A program made the position numbers and the translations under genes. Positions 15,325 through 23,823 of a DNA stretch of 35,985 nucleotides are shown here, piece after piece. Source of the DNA: Pseudomonadota bacterium. Its GTDB lineage: Bacteria; Desulfobacterota; Desulfobulbia; Desulfobulbales; JAGXFP01. The notes beneath the pieces were generated by a model. That model had not been told where the DNA came from. It did no database searches and worked only from the letters and a program-made list of their open reading frames with translations. The stretch's first letter is position 1; each line of letters opens with the position of its first letter. The stretch is from contig JAHJAA010000011.1 in assembly GCA_018814305.1 (NCBI GenBank), positions 1 to 35,985 on the forward strand, in the 5' to 3' direction.

Positions 15325-16365
15325 ATGAGCGAAAAGATAAAGGTACATACCCATAATGAATGGGATCCTCTCCGGGAAATTATCATCGGAACCATTGATG
15401 GAGCGCAGATGCCGTCGGTGAAGGACGAGGCGCTCCACAGTATCAATTACGGCAATGTCTCCGATGAAGAATTTGCCAAGGTGCGAACCGGCCCTTATCC
15501 CGATCAGGTCATTGAAGAGACTCGGGAAGATCTCTCGCTCTTTGTTGAAGCCCTTGAAAAGCGGGGGGTCAGGGTGCACCGTTCCAGCGGTGCGGATTTT
15601 TCCAAGCATTATTCAACACCCGATTGGTCGGTGGACGGCTACTATGCCTACTGCCCCCGGGATTCTATTTTTACCGTGGCCGATCAGGCCATCGAGACCC
15701 CCATGGTGCTACGGCATCGTCAGAACGAGGCTGAACGGATTCTGCGACATCTCTTTGCGGAGACGTTCATCGCCCCCCGACCGAGATTACTCGATTCGAT
15801 GTATGATAGGAGTGTGCTGGGGCGTTTTACCCTGTGTAATGAAGAACCGGCTTTCGATGCGGCCAATCTTTTGAAATGCGGTCGAGATATCATCTTTCAG
15901 ATCTCTAATACTGGTAATTACCTGGGAGTCGAATGGTTGCAGAACCATCTGGGACCGGGATACCGTATTCATCCCGTGGACAACGTCTATGCCTTTATCC
16001 ATATCGACTCAACCATTATCCCGCTTCGTCCGGGTCTGGTTCTGCTCTGTCCCGATCGGGTTAAACCTGAAAACGTACCGTCCTTTTTTGCCAAGTGGGA
16101 CAAGATCTGGGCACCGGAACCCAATCCCATGAGTTGTGATCACCGCCTGGACCCTGCCTCCAAATGGATTGCCATGAACATCATGAGTCTTTCCCCTGAT
16201 CTGGTGGTAGTGGAAAAGAACCAGCATAATCTGATGCGGGCGCTTGAAAAACACGGGATCGACAGTATGCCGATTCAACTCCGGCATATGCGTTCTTTAG
16301 GCGGCGGCCCCCACTGCATCACCCTGGATGTCTGGCGGGACGGGGAGCTGGAGGATTATTCATGA
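15325..16365 (+). CDS. Amidinotransferase (glycine/inosamine-phosphate amidinotransferase family)
   Basis: The 346-residue protein belongs to the arginine:glycine / scyllo-inosamine-4-phosphate amidinotransferase family (AGAT, StrB1, SxtG relatives). These enzymes move the amidino group of arginine to an amine. Family segments are clear: HNEWDPLREIIIG at the N-terminus, YCPRDSIFTV, the HIDSTIIPLRPGLVLL region carrying catalytic acid and histidine positions, and GGGPHCITLD with the nucleophile cysteine (C331) near the C-terminus. The length matches the family. ATG 15325 lies four bases after the preceding stop with a weak ribosome binding site, which suggests coupling. It overlaps the aminotransferase start by four bases. 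Together they could turn a keto-sugar or keto-cyclitol into a guanidino derivative. The substrate is inferred; glycine or another small amine remains possible. Confidence 0.85.
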   Translation: MSEKIKVHTHNEWDPLREIIIGTIDGAQMPSVKDEALHSINYGNVSDEEFAKVRTGPYPDQVIEETREDLSLFVEALEKRGVRVHRSSGADFSKHYSTPDWSVDGYYAYCPRDSIFTVADQAIETPMVLRHRQNEAERILRHLFAETFIAPRPRLLDSMYDRSVLGRFTLCNEEPAFDAANLLKCGRDIIFQISNTGNYLGVEWLQNHLGPGYRIHPVDNVYAFIHIDSTIIPLRPGLVLLCPDRVKPENVPSFFAKWDKIWAPEPNPMSCDHRLDPASKWIAMNIMSLSPDLVVVEKNQHNLMRALEKHGIDSMPIQLRHMRSLGGGPHCITLDVWRDGELEDYS

Positions 16366-17420
16366 TCCGGATTCCCTGGTGGCGCACAGATCTCGGACGG
16401 GGGGAGGCTGATCGTCTCAACCAAGCCGTATTCGATCGCACCATCAACCAGGGTCGGCTGTGCCGGGAGCTCGAGGAACGAATCGCCCGCCGATTGGGGG
16501 TCAACCACGTCATCAGTTGTTCTTCCGGCAGTGCTGCCCTGGCTCTCGCCTTGATGGCCTGCGGGGTCAAACCGGGCGATGAAGTGATCGTCCCGGCGTC
16601 AACCTTCATTGCCACGGCCCATGCGGTCCTGCTGGTCGGCGCCCAGGTCCGTTTGGTGGATGTCCTTCATGATCGACCGCTCATTGATCCGGAAGCGGTG
16701 GCAGCGGCCATAACTCCCCGGACCCGGGCGATCATCGCCGTTCATTTGAACGGTGCTGCCTGCGATATTGCTGCCCTGAAACGATTCGGTCTGCCGGTGA
16801 TTGAAGACAGTGCTCAGGCTTTCTGTTCCAAGGGCAAGGAGGGCTGGCTGGGAACCCTTGGTATGGCGGGAACATTTTCCATGTCCATCGCCAAGCTGAT
16901 GACCACCGGCGAAGGAGGTTTCCTGGTCACCGGTGATGAAGCTAGGGCCGGTGCCGCCCGGCGTCTGCGGAATCAGGGTGTCGATGTGATCAGTGATAAT
17001 GTGTTCAACCAATTCGGGTTTAATTTCCGGCTGACCGACCTGCAGGCGGCGGTTGGGTTGGTCCAACTCGATCGCCTCGACGACAAGATTCGGTCCGTAA
17101 CCGATGTCTATCGCTTCTATCGTGATGCCCTTCCCGGGCTTTCTCTGATTCCGGCGGATCTGCAAAGTGGTGAAGTGCCGCTTTGGACCCAGGCCATGGC
17201 CAAGGATCGGGATCGTTTGCAAGCTCACCTGGAAGAACGGGGAATTCAACTTCGTCCCTTCAATCCCTGCCTGGCCGATTGCGACCACCTGCGGACTCCT
17301 GGTGATTTTGTTAACGCCCGCCGCTTTGCTGCCGAAGGGTTTACCCTGCCTTCCGGGCCAGATCAGCCCAGAGCCGATCTCGAGGAAGTCGTCATGAGCC
17401 TCAGCGAGGTATTGGGATGA
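16362..17420 (+). CDS. DegT/DnrJ/EryC1/StrS-family PLP aminotransferase
   Basis: The 352-residue PLP enzyme of the sugar aminotransferase family has SCSSGSAALALALMACGV (PLP phosphate binding), PVIEDSAQAF (about 145-154) and FSMSIAKLMTTGEGG, with the Schiff-base lysine at K178. All catalytic residues are present and the length is typical, if slightly short. Family members aminate keto sugars on nucleotide carriers, or scyllo-inosose derivatives in aminocyclitol pathways. The start overlaps the amidinotransferase stop (ATGA 16362-16365), and the gene end overlaps the WbuC-like start in the same way. This coupling makes a shared product likely: the amine it forms is the natural acceptor for the amidinotransferase next door. 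Confidence 0.9.
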   Translation: MIRIPWWRTDLGRGEADRLNQAVFDRTINQGRLCRELEERIARRLGVNHVISCSSGSAALALALMACGVKPGDEVIVPASTFIATAHAVLLVGAQVRLVDVLHDRPLIDPEAVAAAITPRTRAIIAVHLNGAACDIAALKRFGLPVIEDSAQAFCSKGKEGWLGTLGMAGTFSMSIAKLMTTGEGGFLVTGDEARAGAARRLRNQGVDVISDNVFNQFGFNFRLTDLQAAVGLVQLDRLDDKIRSVTDVYRFYRDALPGLSLIPADLQSGEVPLWTQAMAKDRDRLQAHLEERGIQLRPFNPCLADCDHLRTPGDFVNARRFAAEGFTLPSGPDQPRADLEEVVMSLSEVLG

Positions 17421-17932
17421 GGGAAGCTGCTGGCGCTCTCTTCAACGATCAATCTTTGCTGGAAGTGGGGCCGGAACTATTGGCCATGGTCAAGGAAAGG
17501 GCGCAACTCTCGATGAACGGCCGATTTCGCCTCTGTCTCCATCACGATCCCGGCGATGCCATCCAGCAGATGATGATCGCCTGCACCCCCAGAAGTTATT
17601 CGGCCCCCCACCGGCATCCGGGTCGGGTCCTTTCCTACCAGATGGTCGAAGGACGGTTGGCGGTCGTTCTCTTTGATGATGCCGGTGGGATCAGCCGTCG
17701 GATCCATCTGGGCGGCGACGGGTCCTTTTGCCTCTGGCTGGGAGCGTCGCAATGGTATATGCCGTTGGCGGAAACCGACGTTTCTGTATTCTGCGAGGTG
17801 CTGCAGGGTCCCAATGCCCGCGGCGAGGCGGCAGAGTGGGCTCCCTGGGCACCAGCCGAGGGGAGCGCTGAGGCGTCTGCCTATCTGGCCGATCTCCGAT
17901 TGCAGGTTTTTGGTGAGCGGGGGACTCCGTGA
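17417..17932 (+). CDS. WbuC-like cupin-fold metalloprotein
   Basis: The 171-residue protein resembles WbuC-type cupins of O-antigen and capsule loci. RFRLCLHHDPGDAIQQMMIA leads into YSAPHRHPGRVLSYQMVEGR, where H65 and H67 are the likely metal ligands, followed by a second beta segment around SFCLWLGASQWYMPL. WbuC proteins accompany sugar biosynthesis clusters, but their activity is not settled. The start overlaps the aminotransferase stop by four bases (ATGA at 17417-17420), so it is part of the same translational unit. A 115-base gap then precedes the transketolase genes, the largest break within the first half of the operon. Confidence 0.82.
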   Translation: MREAAGALFNDQSLLEVGPELLAMVKERAQLSMNGRFRLCLHHDPGDAIQQMMIACTPRSYSAPHRHPGRVLSYQMVEGRLAVVLFDDAGGISRRIHLGGDGSFCLWLGASQWYMPLAETDVSVFCEVLQGPNARGEAAEWAPWAPAEGSAEASAYLADLRLQVFGERGTP

Positions 17933-18047
17933 AGGCCTCGTCCTGTCAGGAGTTTACGCTTACCGGGTATCCTGTTCTCATTTCGGCAAAAATCAGGTAG
18001 AGTACCTCTTTATTTTATACGGGTACTTTCTCTATTGCGATGGCACT

Positions 18048-18854
18048 ATGACTGAACATGATTCCAACAAACTTGCAGAAATCGCCCAAAAGGTTCGCCG
18101 GGATGTGATCCGGATGCAACGATTGGGCACCGGAGTGGCCTCTGCCATGTCGGTGGTGGATATCCTGGTCTGTCTCTATTTTGAGGTCTTGTCGCCATCG
18201 GCCTCGGGTGAAAAAGAAAGGGACCATTTCCTGTTGAGCAAAGGACATGGCGTAGCCGCCCTTTATGCGACTTTGGCGGCCCGGGGTATCATCGATTCAT
18301 CCCTCCTTGACCACTTTCTTGAAGACGGTAGTCCCCTGACCGGTCATCCGGCTCGGGGCAGTGTCCCTGGGATCGAGGTCTCGACCGGCTCACTGGGCCA
18401 TGGTCTCCCTATCGCAGTGGGGCTTGCCTGGGCCGCGAAGCTGGCCGGTCGGACCTCTCGAGTATTTGTTCTTCATGGTGACGGGGAGTTACAGGAGGGC
18501 AGCGTCTGGGAAGGGGCCGCCCTGGCCTCACGACTGGGGCTGGACAATCTGGTGGCCATGGTCGATGTTAACGGGCTTCAGGGATACGGTCGGGTCGATG
18601 AACTGACCCCCCTGGACCGTTTTGCGGATAAATGGCGGTCCTTTGGCTGGGAGACAATCGAGATCGACGGGCATGATCATGCCCGGATCGTCGATACTCT
18701 AAAGGCGTGCCCGTTTGTAGCCGGGAAACCTTCGGTGATCCTGGCCAGGACCGTAAAAGGGAAAGGGGTAAAGGCCATGGAAGACCAGTTGGGCTGGCAT
18801 TATTTTTCGGTGCCGGCTGATCGGATTGAACCCTTTCTCGAGGAACTTTCGTAA
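18048..18854 (+). CDS. Transketolase, N-terminal (thiamine diphosphate-binding) subunit
   Basis: The 268-residue protein equals the N-terminal third of transketolase as a separate subunit. LLSKGHGVAALYATLA and STGSLGHGLPIAVGLA lead to the thiamine diphosphate/Mg motif GDGELQEGSVWEGA, with its downstream asparagine in MVDVNGLQGYG. It needs the C-terminal partner encoded next, six bases downstream. I chose ATG 18048; the open frame extends upstream across the end of the cupin gene but without transketolase-like sequence. The ribosome binding site is weak. Split transketolases inside sugar loci usually make or modify special ketoses by transferring a two-carbon unit, rather than serving central metabolism. 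That role is inferred here. Confidence 0.9.
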   Translation: MTEHDSNKLAEIAQKVRRDVIRMQRLGTGVASAMSVVDILVCLYFEVLSPSASGEKERDHFLLSKGHGVAALYATLAARGIIDSSLLDHFLEDGSPLTGHPARGSVPGIEVSTGSLGHGLPIAVGLAWAAKLAGRTSRVFVLHGDGELQEGSVWEGAALASRLGLDNLVAMVDVNGLQGYGRVDELTPLDRFADKWRSFGWETIEIDGHDHARIVDTLKACPFVAGKPSVILARTVKGKGVKAMEDQLGWHYFSVPADRIEPFLEELS

Positions 18855-18860
18855 GGGATC

Positions 18861-19793
18861 ATGAGGCAGGCCTTTTTAAAAACCCTGATCGAGTGTCTGG
18901 CCAGTGATCCGGCCATTCTGCTTTTGTCCTCCGACACCGGTTTTCACGTTTTCGATGATTTTCAGCGGGACTATCCTGCGCATTACCTGAATGTGGGAAT
19001 CTCAGAAGCGGCGATGATCGGCATGGCGGCTGGACTTGCCTTAAGCGGCAGGAAGGTCATGGCCTATGCCATTGCCCCCTTTGCCACCTTTCGCTGCCTT
19101 GAGCAGATTCGGGTGGATCTCTGTTGCCAGAATTTACCTGTTATGGTCGTCGGGGTCGGTGCCGGCTTGACCTATGGCCCGGCGGGGCCCACCCATCATA
19201 CCATTGAGGATATCGCTGTGATGAAGGCTCTGCCCAACATGACCGTCTTTTGTCCCGGCGATCCTTGGGAGACCGAGGCCGCGGTCCGGGCCGGACTGAC
19301 CCTGGACGGGCCCTGTTATCTCAGGCTCGGCAAGAGCAGCGAACCGCTGGTTCACCAACAAGCTCCCTCATTTCGTGTAGGCGAGGGCATTCTTTTGTGT
19401 CCGGGGAAGGATCTGGCCATCCTGTCCACCGGTACGATGCTCGCCGCTGCCGTCGAGGTTGCCGATCGGCTCTCTGAGGTTCATGGGATCAGTGCTGAAT
19501 TAATCAGTATGCCCACGGTCAAACCCATTGATCGCCGGCTCATCGGTGAGGCTGCGGAACGCTTCCCGCTGCTGGTGACCATGGAGGAGCACAATGTGCT
19601 GGGCGGTTTTGGTTCGGCGGTGGCTGATGCCATTCTGGAAGTGGGACCAACGGCCACCAGATTACTGAAATTCGGCATACCGGATGTCTATAGCGATATC
19701 GCCGGCAGCCAGGAGTATCTGCGGGCAAAATACGGCCTCGATCCGAAAACGATGGTTACACGAATCCTCGAGGTGTTACGGAGCCAGTCGTGA
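18861..19793 (+). CDS. Transketolase, C-terminal (pyrimidine-binding) subunit
   Basis: The 310-residue protein holds the pyrimidine-binding and C-terminal domains of transketolase. YLNVGISEAAMIGMAAGLAL contains the cofactor-activating glutamate, followed by YAIAPFATFRCLEQIRVD, GPTHHTIEDIAVMKALPN and a C-terminal domain with VTMEEHNVLGGFGSAV. It pairs with the N-terminal subunit just upstream to make an active heterotetramer in known two-gene transketolases and DXS-like enzymes. ATG 18861 follows AAGGGA closely. The stop overlaps the GTG start of the YfhO-like gene (GTGA at 19790-19793), so the membrane protein is coupled to sugar synthesis. The choice between true transketolase and a relative with another acceptor cannot be made from motifs alone. 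Confidence 0.9.
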   Translation: MRQAFLKTLIECLASDPAILLLSSDTGFHVFDDFQRDYPAHYLNVGISEAAMIGMAAGLALSGRKVMAYAIAPFATFRCLEQIRVDLCCQNLPVMVVGVGAGLTYGPAGPTHHTIEDIAVMKALPNMTVFCPGDPWETEAAVRAGLTLDGPCYLRLGKSSEPLVHQQAPSFRVGEGILLCPGKDLAILSTGTMLAAAVEVADRLSEVHGISAELISMPTVKPIDRRLIGEAAERFPLLVTMEEHNVLGGFGSAVADAILEVGPTATRLLKFGIPDVYSDIAGSQEYLRAKYGLDPKTMVTRILEVLRSQS

Positions 19794-21607
19794 CGGAGAC
19801 CATCAGGAGAAATACGGCAATCTGCCTTTTGTTTGCCGTGGTTGCCATCGTTTTTACCTTGCCGGTCCATGACCATCCTGGCTATTTGGGGATCCAGGAC
19901 TGGGATGGTTACCTCCTGTTCGATGCCCTGGCCAGGTCGTCCTGGCTTACGTTCGGCCAGATTCCCCTGTGGGATCCCTATCTCATGGGCGGCATGCCCA
20001 TGCTGGCCTATCCGGAATCCAATATCTTTTCACCGGCCCTCCTGGTTCAACTCCTGGTTCATGAAGTGTTGGCAGCCAAGATCAATATTACCCTGCATGC
20101 CTTCATCGGTCTCGGCGGGGCCTACGCCCTGGCTCGGCAATTCAAGCTTACAGCTCAGGCAGCGCTCTTGAGCGCCTTTATTTATATGGTCAACAGTATG
20201 TATTCCCTGGTCTTGACCGCCGGGATGGAATGGGGCTTTGGGATTGCCATGATCCCCTGGTCGCTGTTTTTCTTCTTGAAGGCTCGGGAAGATTATCGGC
20301 ATGTGGTGTCCACCAGCGTAGCACTCCTCCTCATGTGGCTTGGGGGTGGGGTTTACCCCTTCACCATCAGTCTTCTGCTCATGGGGACCTACGGAGTGGC
20401 AGAGGTCGTCACTGGGCAAGAGACCCTATCGCGTACCGTGGTTCTTTTGGGGGCGATTTATGGGCTCACCTTTGCCCTGGGCGCCTTCAAGTTTTTGCCG
20501 GCAATTGAGTTTACCCATCGCTATACCCGGCACTCCGAGCTCTATGCCGGTTTGAGTGTGGAGACCTTTCTGGCCGGCTTGCTCGGTCGGGACCAGACCT
20601 TGTCGGCCATTGGCGGGCTTTCCACTCAACCCGGTTTCATATCCGGAGCCTCCCAGGGCATGGATGAGATCGGGATGTACGTGGGAATCGTGCCGTGTCT
20701 GCTGTTTCTTGTCGGTATGGTCACTCGATTTCGGCGGTATCTGGTGGTACTCCTCTGTCTGGTGGTCTTTGTCTGGTTGAGTTTCGGCGACAGGAGCGCC
20801 CCGTTGAGCCTCTGGCATCTGGTCAAAGCAATTCCCCCATATAGCCTGATGCGGAGCGTGGAACGATTTCGACTCGCCGTCATTCTGCTTTTCGCTATCA
20901 CGGCCGGGGGCGGTCTGGTCGCGATGAGCGCCATGATCGACCAACGGTTTCCTGGTAAAGGCGCGATGGGCGGCTGGTTGCTGATCGCTTTCGTCCTCTT
21001 TGACCTGATGCTGGTCAACAGCCGCACCTTCAAAGATGCTTTTCCCATTCCGCCGGTAACGACCCAGAAATACGACCACTTTGTCCAGGTGGGTGGTTTC
21101 CCCGAATATAGTCCCTCCGGGTTCCACCTTGATGGAAGTCATGATATTTTTACCTCATTTGGGGCCTCATACCTTGCCTTTTTGGCCAACGCCGGGAGTA
21201 TTCACGCCTATGAATCGATGCCGGTTCCGGTGAATGCTGTTATGGTAGGTGACCCCAGGTATCGAGGCGAGGTGTATCTTCAGGGGACCGCAGGAAAGGC
21301 CTGGTATCTTTTCTGGTCGCCCAATCGGTTGCGTGTACAAGTTCAGGCCTTGGGCGAGGGCTGGCTGGTCATTAATCAGAATTACTATCCCGGCTGGAAG
21401 GCCAGGGGGCTGAAAACGGCTTCGGTAGACGGTCTATTGGCCGTTCCGGTCGCCCCTGGGGTGAAAGAAGTCGAGTTTTATTATCGGCCGAACTCTTTCG
21501 TGGCCGGGGCTGTCATTTCCTTCCTGACCCTGATTGCCGTGGCTGTTTGGATGTTTCGGCGAAGGAATTCCAACTGTACATTCCCGGCGGGGAAGCCTAT
21601 AGTATAA
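19790..21607 (+). CDS. YfhO-family multi-membrane protein (second copy)
   Basis: The 605-residue membrane protein is shorter than its 840-residue paralogue at 4645-7167 but built the same way. Its first periplasmic loop holds IQDWDGYLLFDALARSSW and IPLWDPYLMGGMPML (the GG and acidic positions of the YfhO family). Some ten helices follow, then a soluble C-terminal part with NQNYYPGWKARGL and VKEVEFYYRPNSF, ending in a last helix. It is likely a GT-C-like enzyme acting in the periplasm; donor and acceptor are unknown. GTG 19790 overlaps the preceding stop. Its place inside the operon, between the transketolase and radical SAM genes, suggests it handles the product of this pathway. Confidence 0.85.
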   Translation: MTETIRRNTAICLLFAVVAIVFTLPVHDHPGYLGIQDWDGYLLFDALARSSWLTFGQIPLWDPYLMGGMPMLAYPESNIFSPALLVQLLVHEVLAAKINITLHAFIGLGGAYALARQFKLTAQAALLSAFIYMVNSMYSLVLTAGMEWGFGIAMIPWSLFFFLKAREDYRHVVSTSVALLLMWLGGGVYPFTISLLLMGTYGVAEVVTGQETLSRTVVLLGAIYGLTFALGAFKFLPAIEFTHRYTRHSELYAGLSVETFLAGLLGRDQTLSAIGGLSTQPGFISGASQGMDEIGMYVGIVPCLLFLVGMVTRFRRYLVVLLCLVVFVWLSFGDRSAPLSLWHLVKAIPPYSLMRSVERFRLAVILLFAITAGGGLVAMSAMIDQRFPGKGAMGGWLLIAFVLFDLMLVNSRTFKDAFPIPPVTTQKYDHFVQVGGFPEYSPSGFHLDGSHDIFTSFGASYLAFLANAGSIHAYESMPVPVNAVMVGDPRYRGEVYLQGTAGKAWYLFWSPNRLRVQVQALGEGWLVINQNYYPGWKARGLKTASVDGLLAVPVAPGVKEVEFYYRPNSFVAGAVISFLTLIAVAVWMFRRRNSNCTFPAGKPIV

Positions 21608-21642
21608 TGTTAAAAAATTACAGTCGTAACGGGGAAAGGAAT

Positions 21643-22533
21643 ATGGAGTTGAAAACGATTGTCCTGCCGAAACGGTACAATTATATCGGCGTCTTTTTGA
21701 CTCTGCGCTGCACCCTGGGATGTTCATACTGTATCAACCATTATGATGCCCTGGACTGCCGGGAGCATCAGCTCGACGCCGAGGAATGGCTGCACGGGCT
21801 CAATCGATTGACAACCAGAGATGATCTTCCCATCACCCTCCAGGGCGGTGAACCCACGTTGCACCCCGATTTTTATACAATCGTCAACGGACTCCGCCCG
21901 GATCTCCCCACGGATCTCTTGACCAATCTGCAATTCGATGTCGATGAATTTATGACCAGGATCTCACCGGACCGCTTCAAACGTGAGGCTCCCTACGCCT
22001 CGATCCGGGTCTCCTTTCATCCGGAGCGCATGGAGATCGGGGCCTTGAAGGAAAAGGTCTTGAAACTTATGGCCAATGGCTATTCGGTCGGCATCTGGGG
22101 GGTAAATCATCCGGCCCATGTTGATCAAGTCGAAGGGGCTTGCCGGGAATGTCGGGACTCGGGGATCGATTTCCGGATCAAGGAGTTTCTCGGGGAATAC
22201 AACGGTCGTTTCTGGGGCACCTATTCATATCCGGGGTCGCTCAGTAAAAAAGACAACGCCCCAGTTCAATGCAGGACCTCCGAGTTATTGATCGGTCCCG
22301 GCGGTAATCTCCATCGATGTCACAGTGATCTCTATGGTGGTCGGCAGCCGTACGGCTCTTTACTCGACCCCGCCCTGGTGGTGGAGGATATCTTCCGGCC
22401 CTGTGATGCCTACGGTTTCTGTAATCCCTGCGACGTGAAGACCAAAACCAATCGTTTTCAGGAATTTGGCCATACCTCGGTGGACATCCGTTTTTCAGAA
22501 AATGAGGGGAGCATGGAGGGTATGCCATCATAG
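21643..22533 (+). CDS. Radical SAM enzyme
   Basis: The 296-residue protein has the radical SAM cysteine motif CTLGCSYC (C23, C27, C30), which binds the 4Fe-4S cluster that cleaves S-adenosylmethionine. TLQGGEPTLHPDF (the GGEP motif) lies about 45 residues later. The C-terminal part has extra cysteines (CRTSELLIGPGGNLHRC and, later, CDAYGFCNPC) that could bind an auxiliary cluster, as in SPASM or twitch proteins. I chose ATG 21643 with GGGGAAAGGAAT just upstream; the frame is open further upstream but there it overlaps the YfhO gene. The reaction is unknown. Relatives act on peptides, sugars and cyclitols (for example BtrN and DesII). Placement in this operon favours a sugar or cyclitol substrate, but that is inference. 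Confidence 0.85.
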   Translation: MELKTIVLPKRYNYIGVFLTLRCTLGCSYCINHYDALDCREHQLDAEEWLHGLNRLTTRDDLPITLQGGEPTLHPDFYTIVNGLRPDLPTDLLTNLQFDVDEFMTRISPDRFKREAPYASIRVSFHPERMEIGALKEKVLKLMANGYSVGIWGVNHPAHVDQVEGACRECRDSGIDFRIKEFLGEYNGRFWGTYSYPGSLSKKDNAPVQCRTSELLIGPGGNLHRCHSDLYGGRQPYGSLLDPALVVEDIFRPCDAYGFCNPCDVKTKTNRFQEFGHTSVDIRFSENEGSMEGMPS

Positions 22534-22623
22534 GGGTGGCAATAGACCCAATAACCAAGGAAAAAATTGTAAGCGATTGCAGGGAGCTGCGTTCTTTGTG
22601 ATTGCTTACCATGGAGGCGGGAC

Positions 22624-23682
22624 GTGTTCGATCCTGACTTTGACGGCCAGAAACTGATGTTCCATCCCGATCGGGTCGCTCAATGGCTGGCCGAAGGGAA
22701 GACCTCGGGCCCTCTCTATACCGAACTGGAGATCAGTAATCGCTGCAACTGCCGTTGTCTCTTCTGCGGGGTGGACCATCTGGTCAATGGAACCGGGACG
22801 ATCATGGCGCCCGACCTGGCAGCCCTGGTGTTCGATGGCCTGGCCGAGTTGGGGAACCGGTCGGTGATGATCTGTGGGAACGGCGAACCGCTTTTGAATC
22901 CTGATGTGGTCGAGATCGTTCGGATGGCGGCAGCCAGAATGAGCGTCTCCATGACCACCAACGGGGTTGCCTTGTCTCCGGAAAAGCTTTCCTTGATCGA
23001 CGAATTGGAATGGATCCGCTTTTCCATCAACGGCTGCGATCCGGAAAACTATGCCCTGGTTCATGGGACCGGCAAGGAGGTCTTTACAAGGGTTCTGGCC
23101 AATGTCGAGAGTGCGGTCGCCCGAAAAAAAAGATTGAACCTGGCGGTGACCATCGGCACCCAGTTGGTTCTCCTACCTGAAAACGAGTCGGGGGCGGTGG
23201 AGCTGGCCCGACGATTGAAGGCAATCGGGGTCGACTACTTCAGTATCAAGCCCTATTCTCAGCACCCATTGAGCCGTAATCGCCGGCAAATCGATTATCG
23301 GGGACTCCTGGACCTGGAAGAGCGGTTGCGACCCTTGGAAGAAGACGGATTTTCGATTATATTTCGAGCCGCCGCCATGCAGCGGGCAGGAACGGCAAAA
23401 TCGTATCGTTCGTGCCGGGGAATTCATTTTATCTCATTTATCACCGCCGACGGGGCGGTCTGGGAGTGCAACGTCTTTGCCGGGGACGACCGGTTTGCCG
23501 TGGGCAAGGTGGGAGAACAGACCCTGCCGGAGATCTGGTGCGGTCCCGTCCGGCAGCGGGTGGTCGATTTCATTGAACACGACTTTGATCTCGGTCAATG
23601 CCGCGATCTCTGCCGGATGGAGGCCTGTAACCGGTATCTGTGGCGCCTCGAAAATCCCCGGCCCCACGATAATTTCATCTGA
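22624..23682 (+). CDS. Radical SAM/SPASM-domain enzyme
   Basis: The 352-residue protein has CNCRCLFC with the canonical CxxxCxxC at C41, C45 and C48, and MICGNGEPLLNPD as the GGEP-equivalent. A C-terminal SPASM-like region follows, with CRGIHFISFITADGAVWECN and CRDLCRMEACNRY providing cysteines for auxiliary iron-sulfur clusters. SPASM enzymes do peptide maturation, anaerobic sulfatase activation or dehydrogenation of aminocyclitols (BtrN). Neither a small precursor peptide nor a sulfatase is visible nearby. The start is GTG 22624, supported by GGAGG at 22612-22616; no ATG alternative fits better. The gene ends seven bases before inverted-repeat element 2. With the upstream radical SAM gene it forms a pair of related but clearly different enzymes. 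Confidence 0.87.
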   Translation: MFDPDFDGQKLMFHPDRVAQWLAEGKTSGPLYTELEISNRCNCRCLFCGVDHLVNGTGTIMAPDLAALVFDGLAELGNRSVMICGNGEPLLNPDVVEIVRMAAARMSVSMTTNGVALSPEKLSLIDELEWIRFSINGCDPENYALVHGTGKEVFTRVLANVESAVARKKRLNLAVTIGTQLVLLPENESGAVELARRLKAIGVDYFSIKPYSQHPLSRNRRQIDYRGLLDLEERLRPLEEDGFSIIFRAAAMQRAGTAKSYRSCRGIHFISFITADGAVWECNVFAGDDRFAVGKVGEQTLPEIWCGPVRQRVVDFIEHDFDLGQCRDLCRMEACNRYLWRLENPRPHDNFI

Positions 23683-23689
23683 CCGGGAG

Positions 23690-23823
23690 GTACGTGCTCA
23701 CAGGGCACCGAATCTACTTCGTTATCGCCCTGCTCACGTACAGGTGTACGCGTCGCATGACGATGCCTCGCACCCCAAGGGCACTTCCTTCGGGCGTATC
23801 TCCGGCACCCTGTGAGCACGTAC
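23690..23823. repeat. MITE-like inverted-repeat element 2
   Basis: A perfect 16-base inverted repeat bounds a 134-base element: GTACGTGCTCACAGGG at 23690-23705 and CCCTGTGAGCACGTAC at 23808-23823. Inside, CGTACAGGTGTACG is nearly palindromic. The core ATCTACTTCGTTATCGCCC shares about 14 of 19 positions with the core of element 1. It sits seven bases after the radical SAM/SPASM stop and 94 bases before the GT9 gene, interrupting an otherwise tight operon. No transposase is present. Confidence 0.75.

Noticed and set aside
22573-22613. Imperfect inverted repeat GTAAGCGATT / GTGATTGCTTAC before the SPASM gene
   Set aside because: It is short and imperfect, and falls short of what is needed to call an operator.
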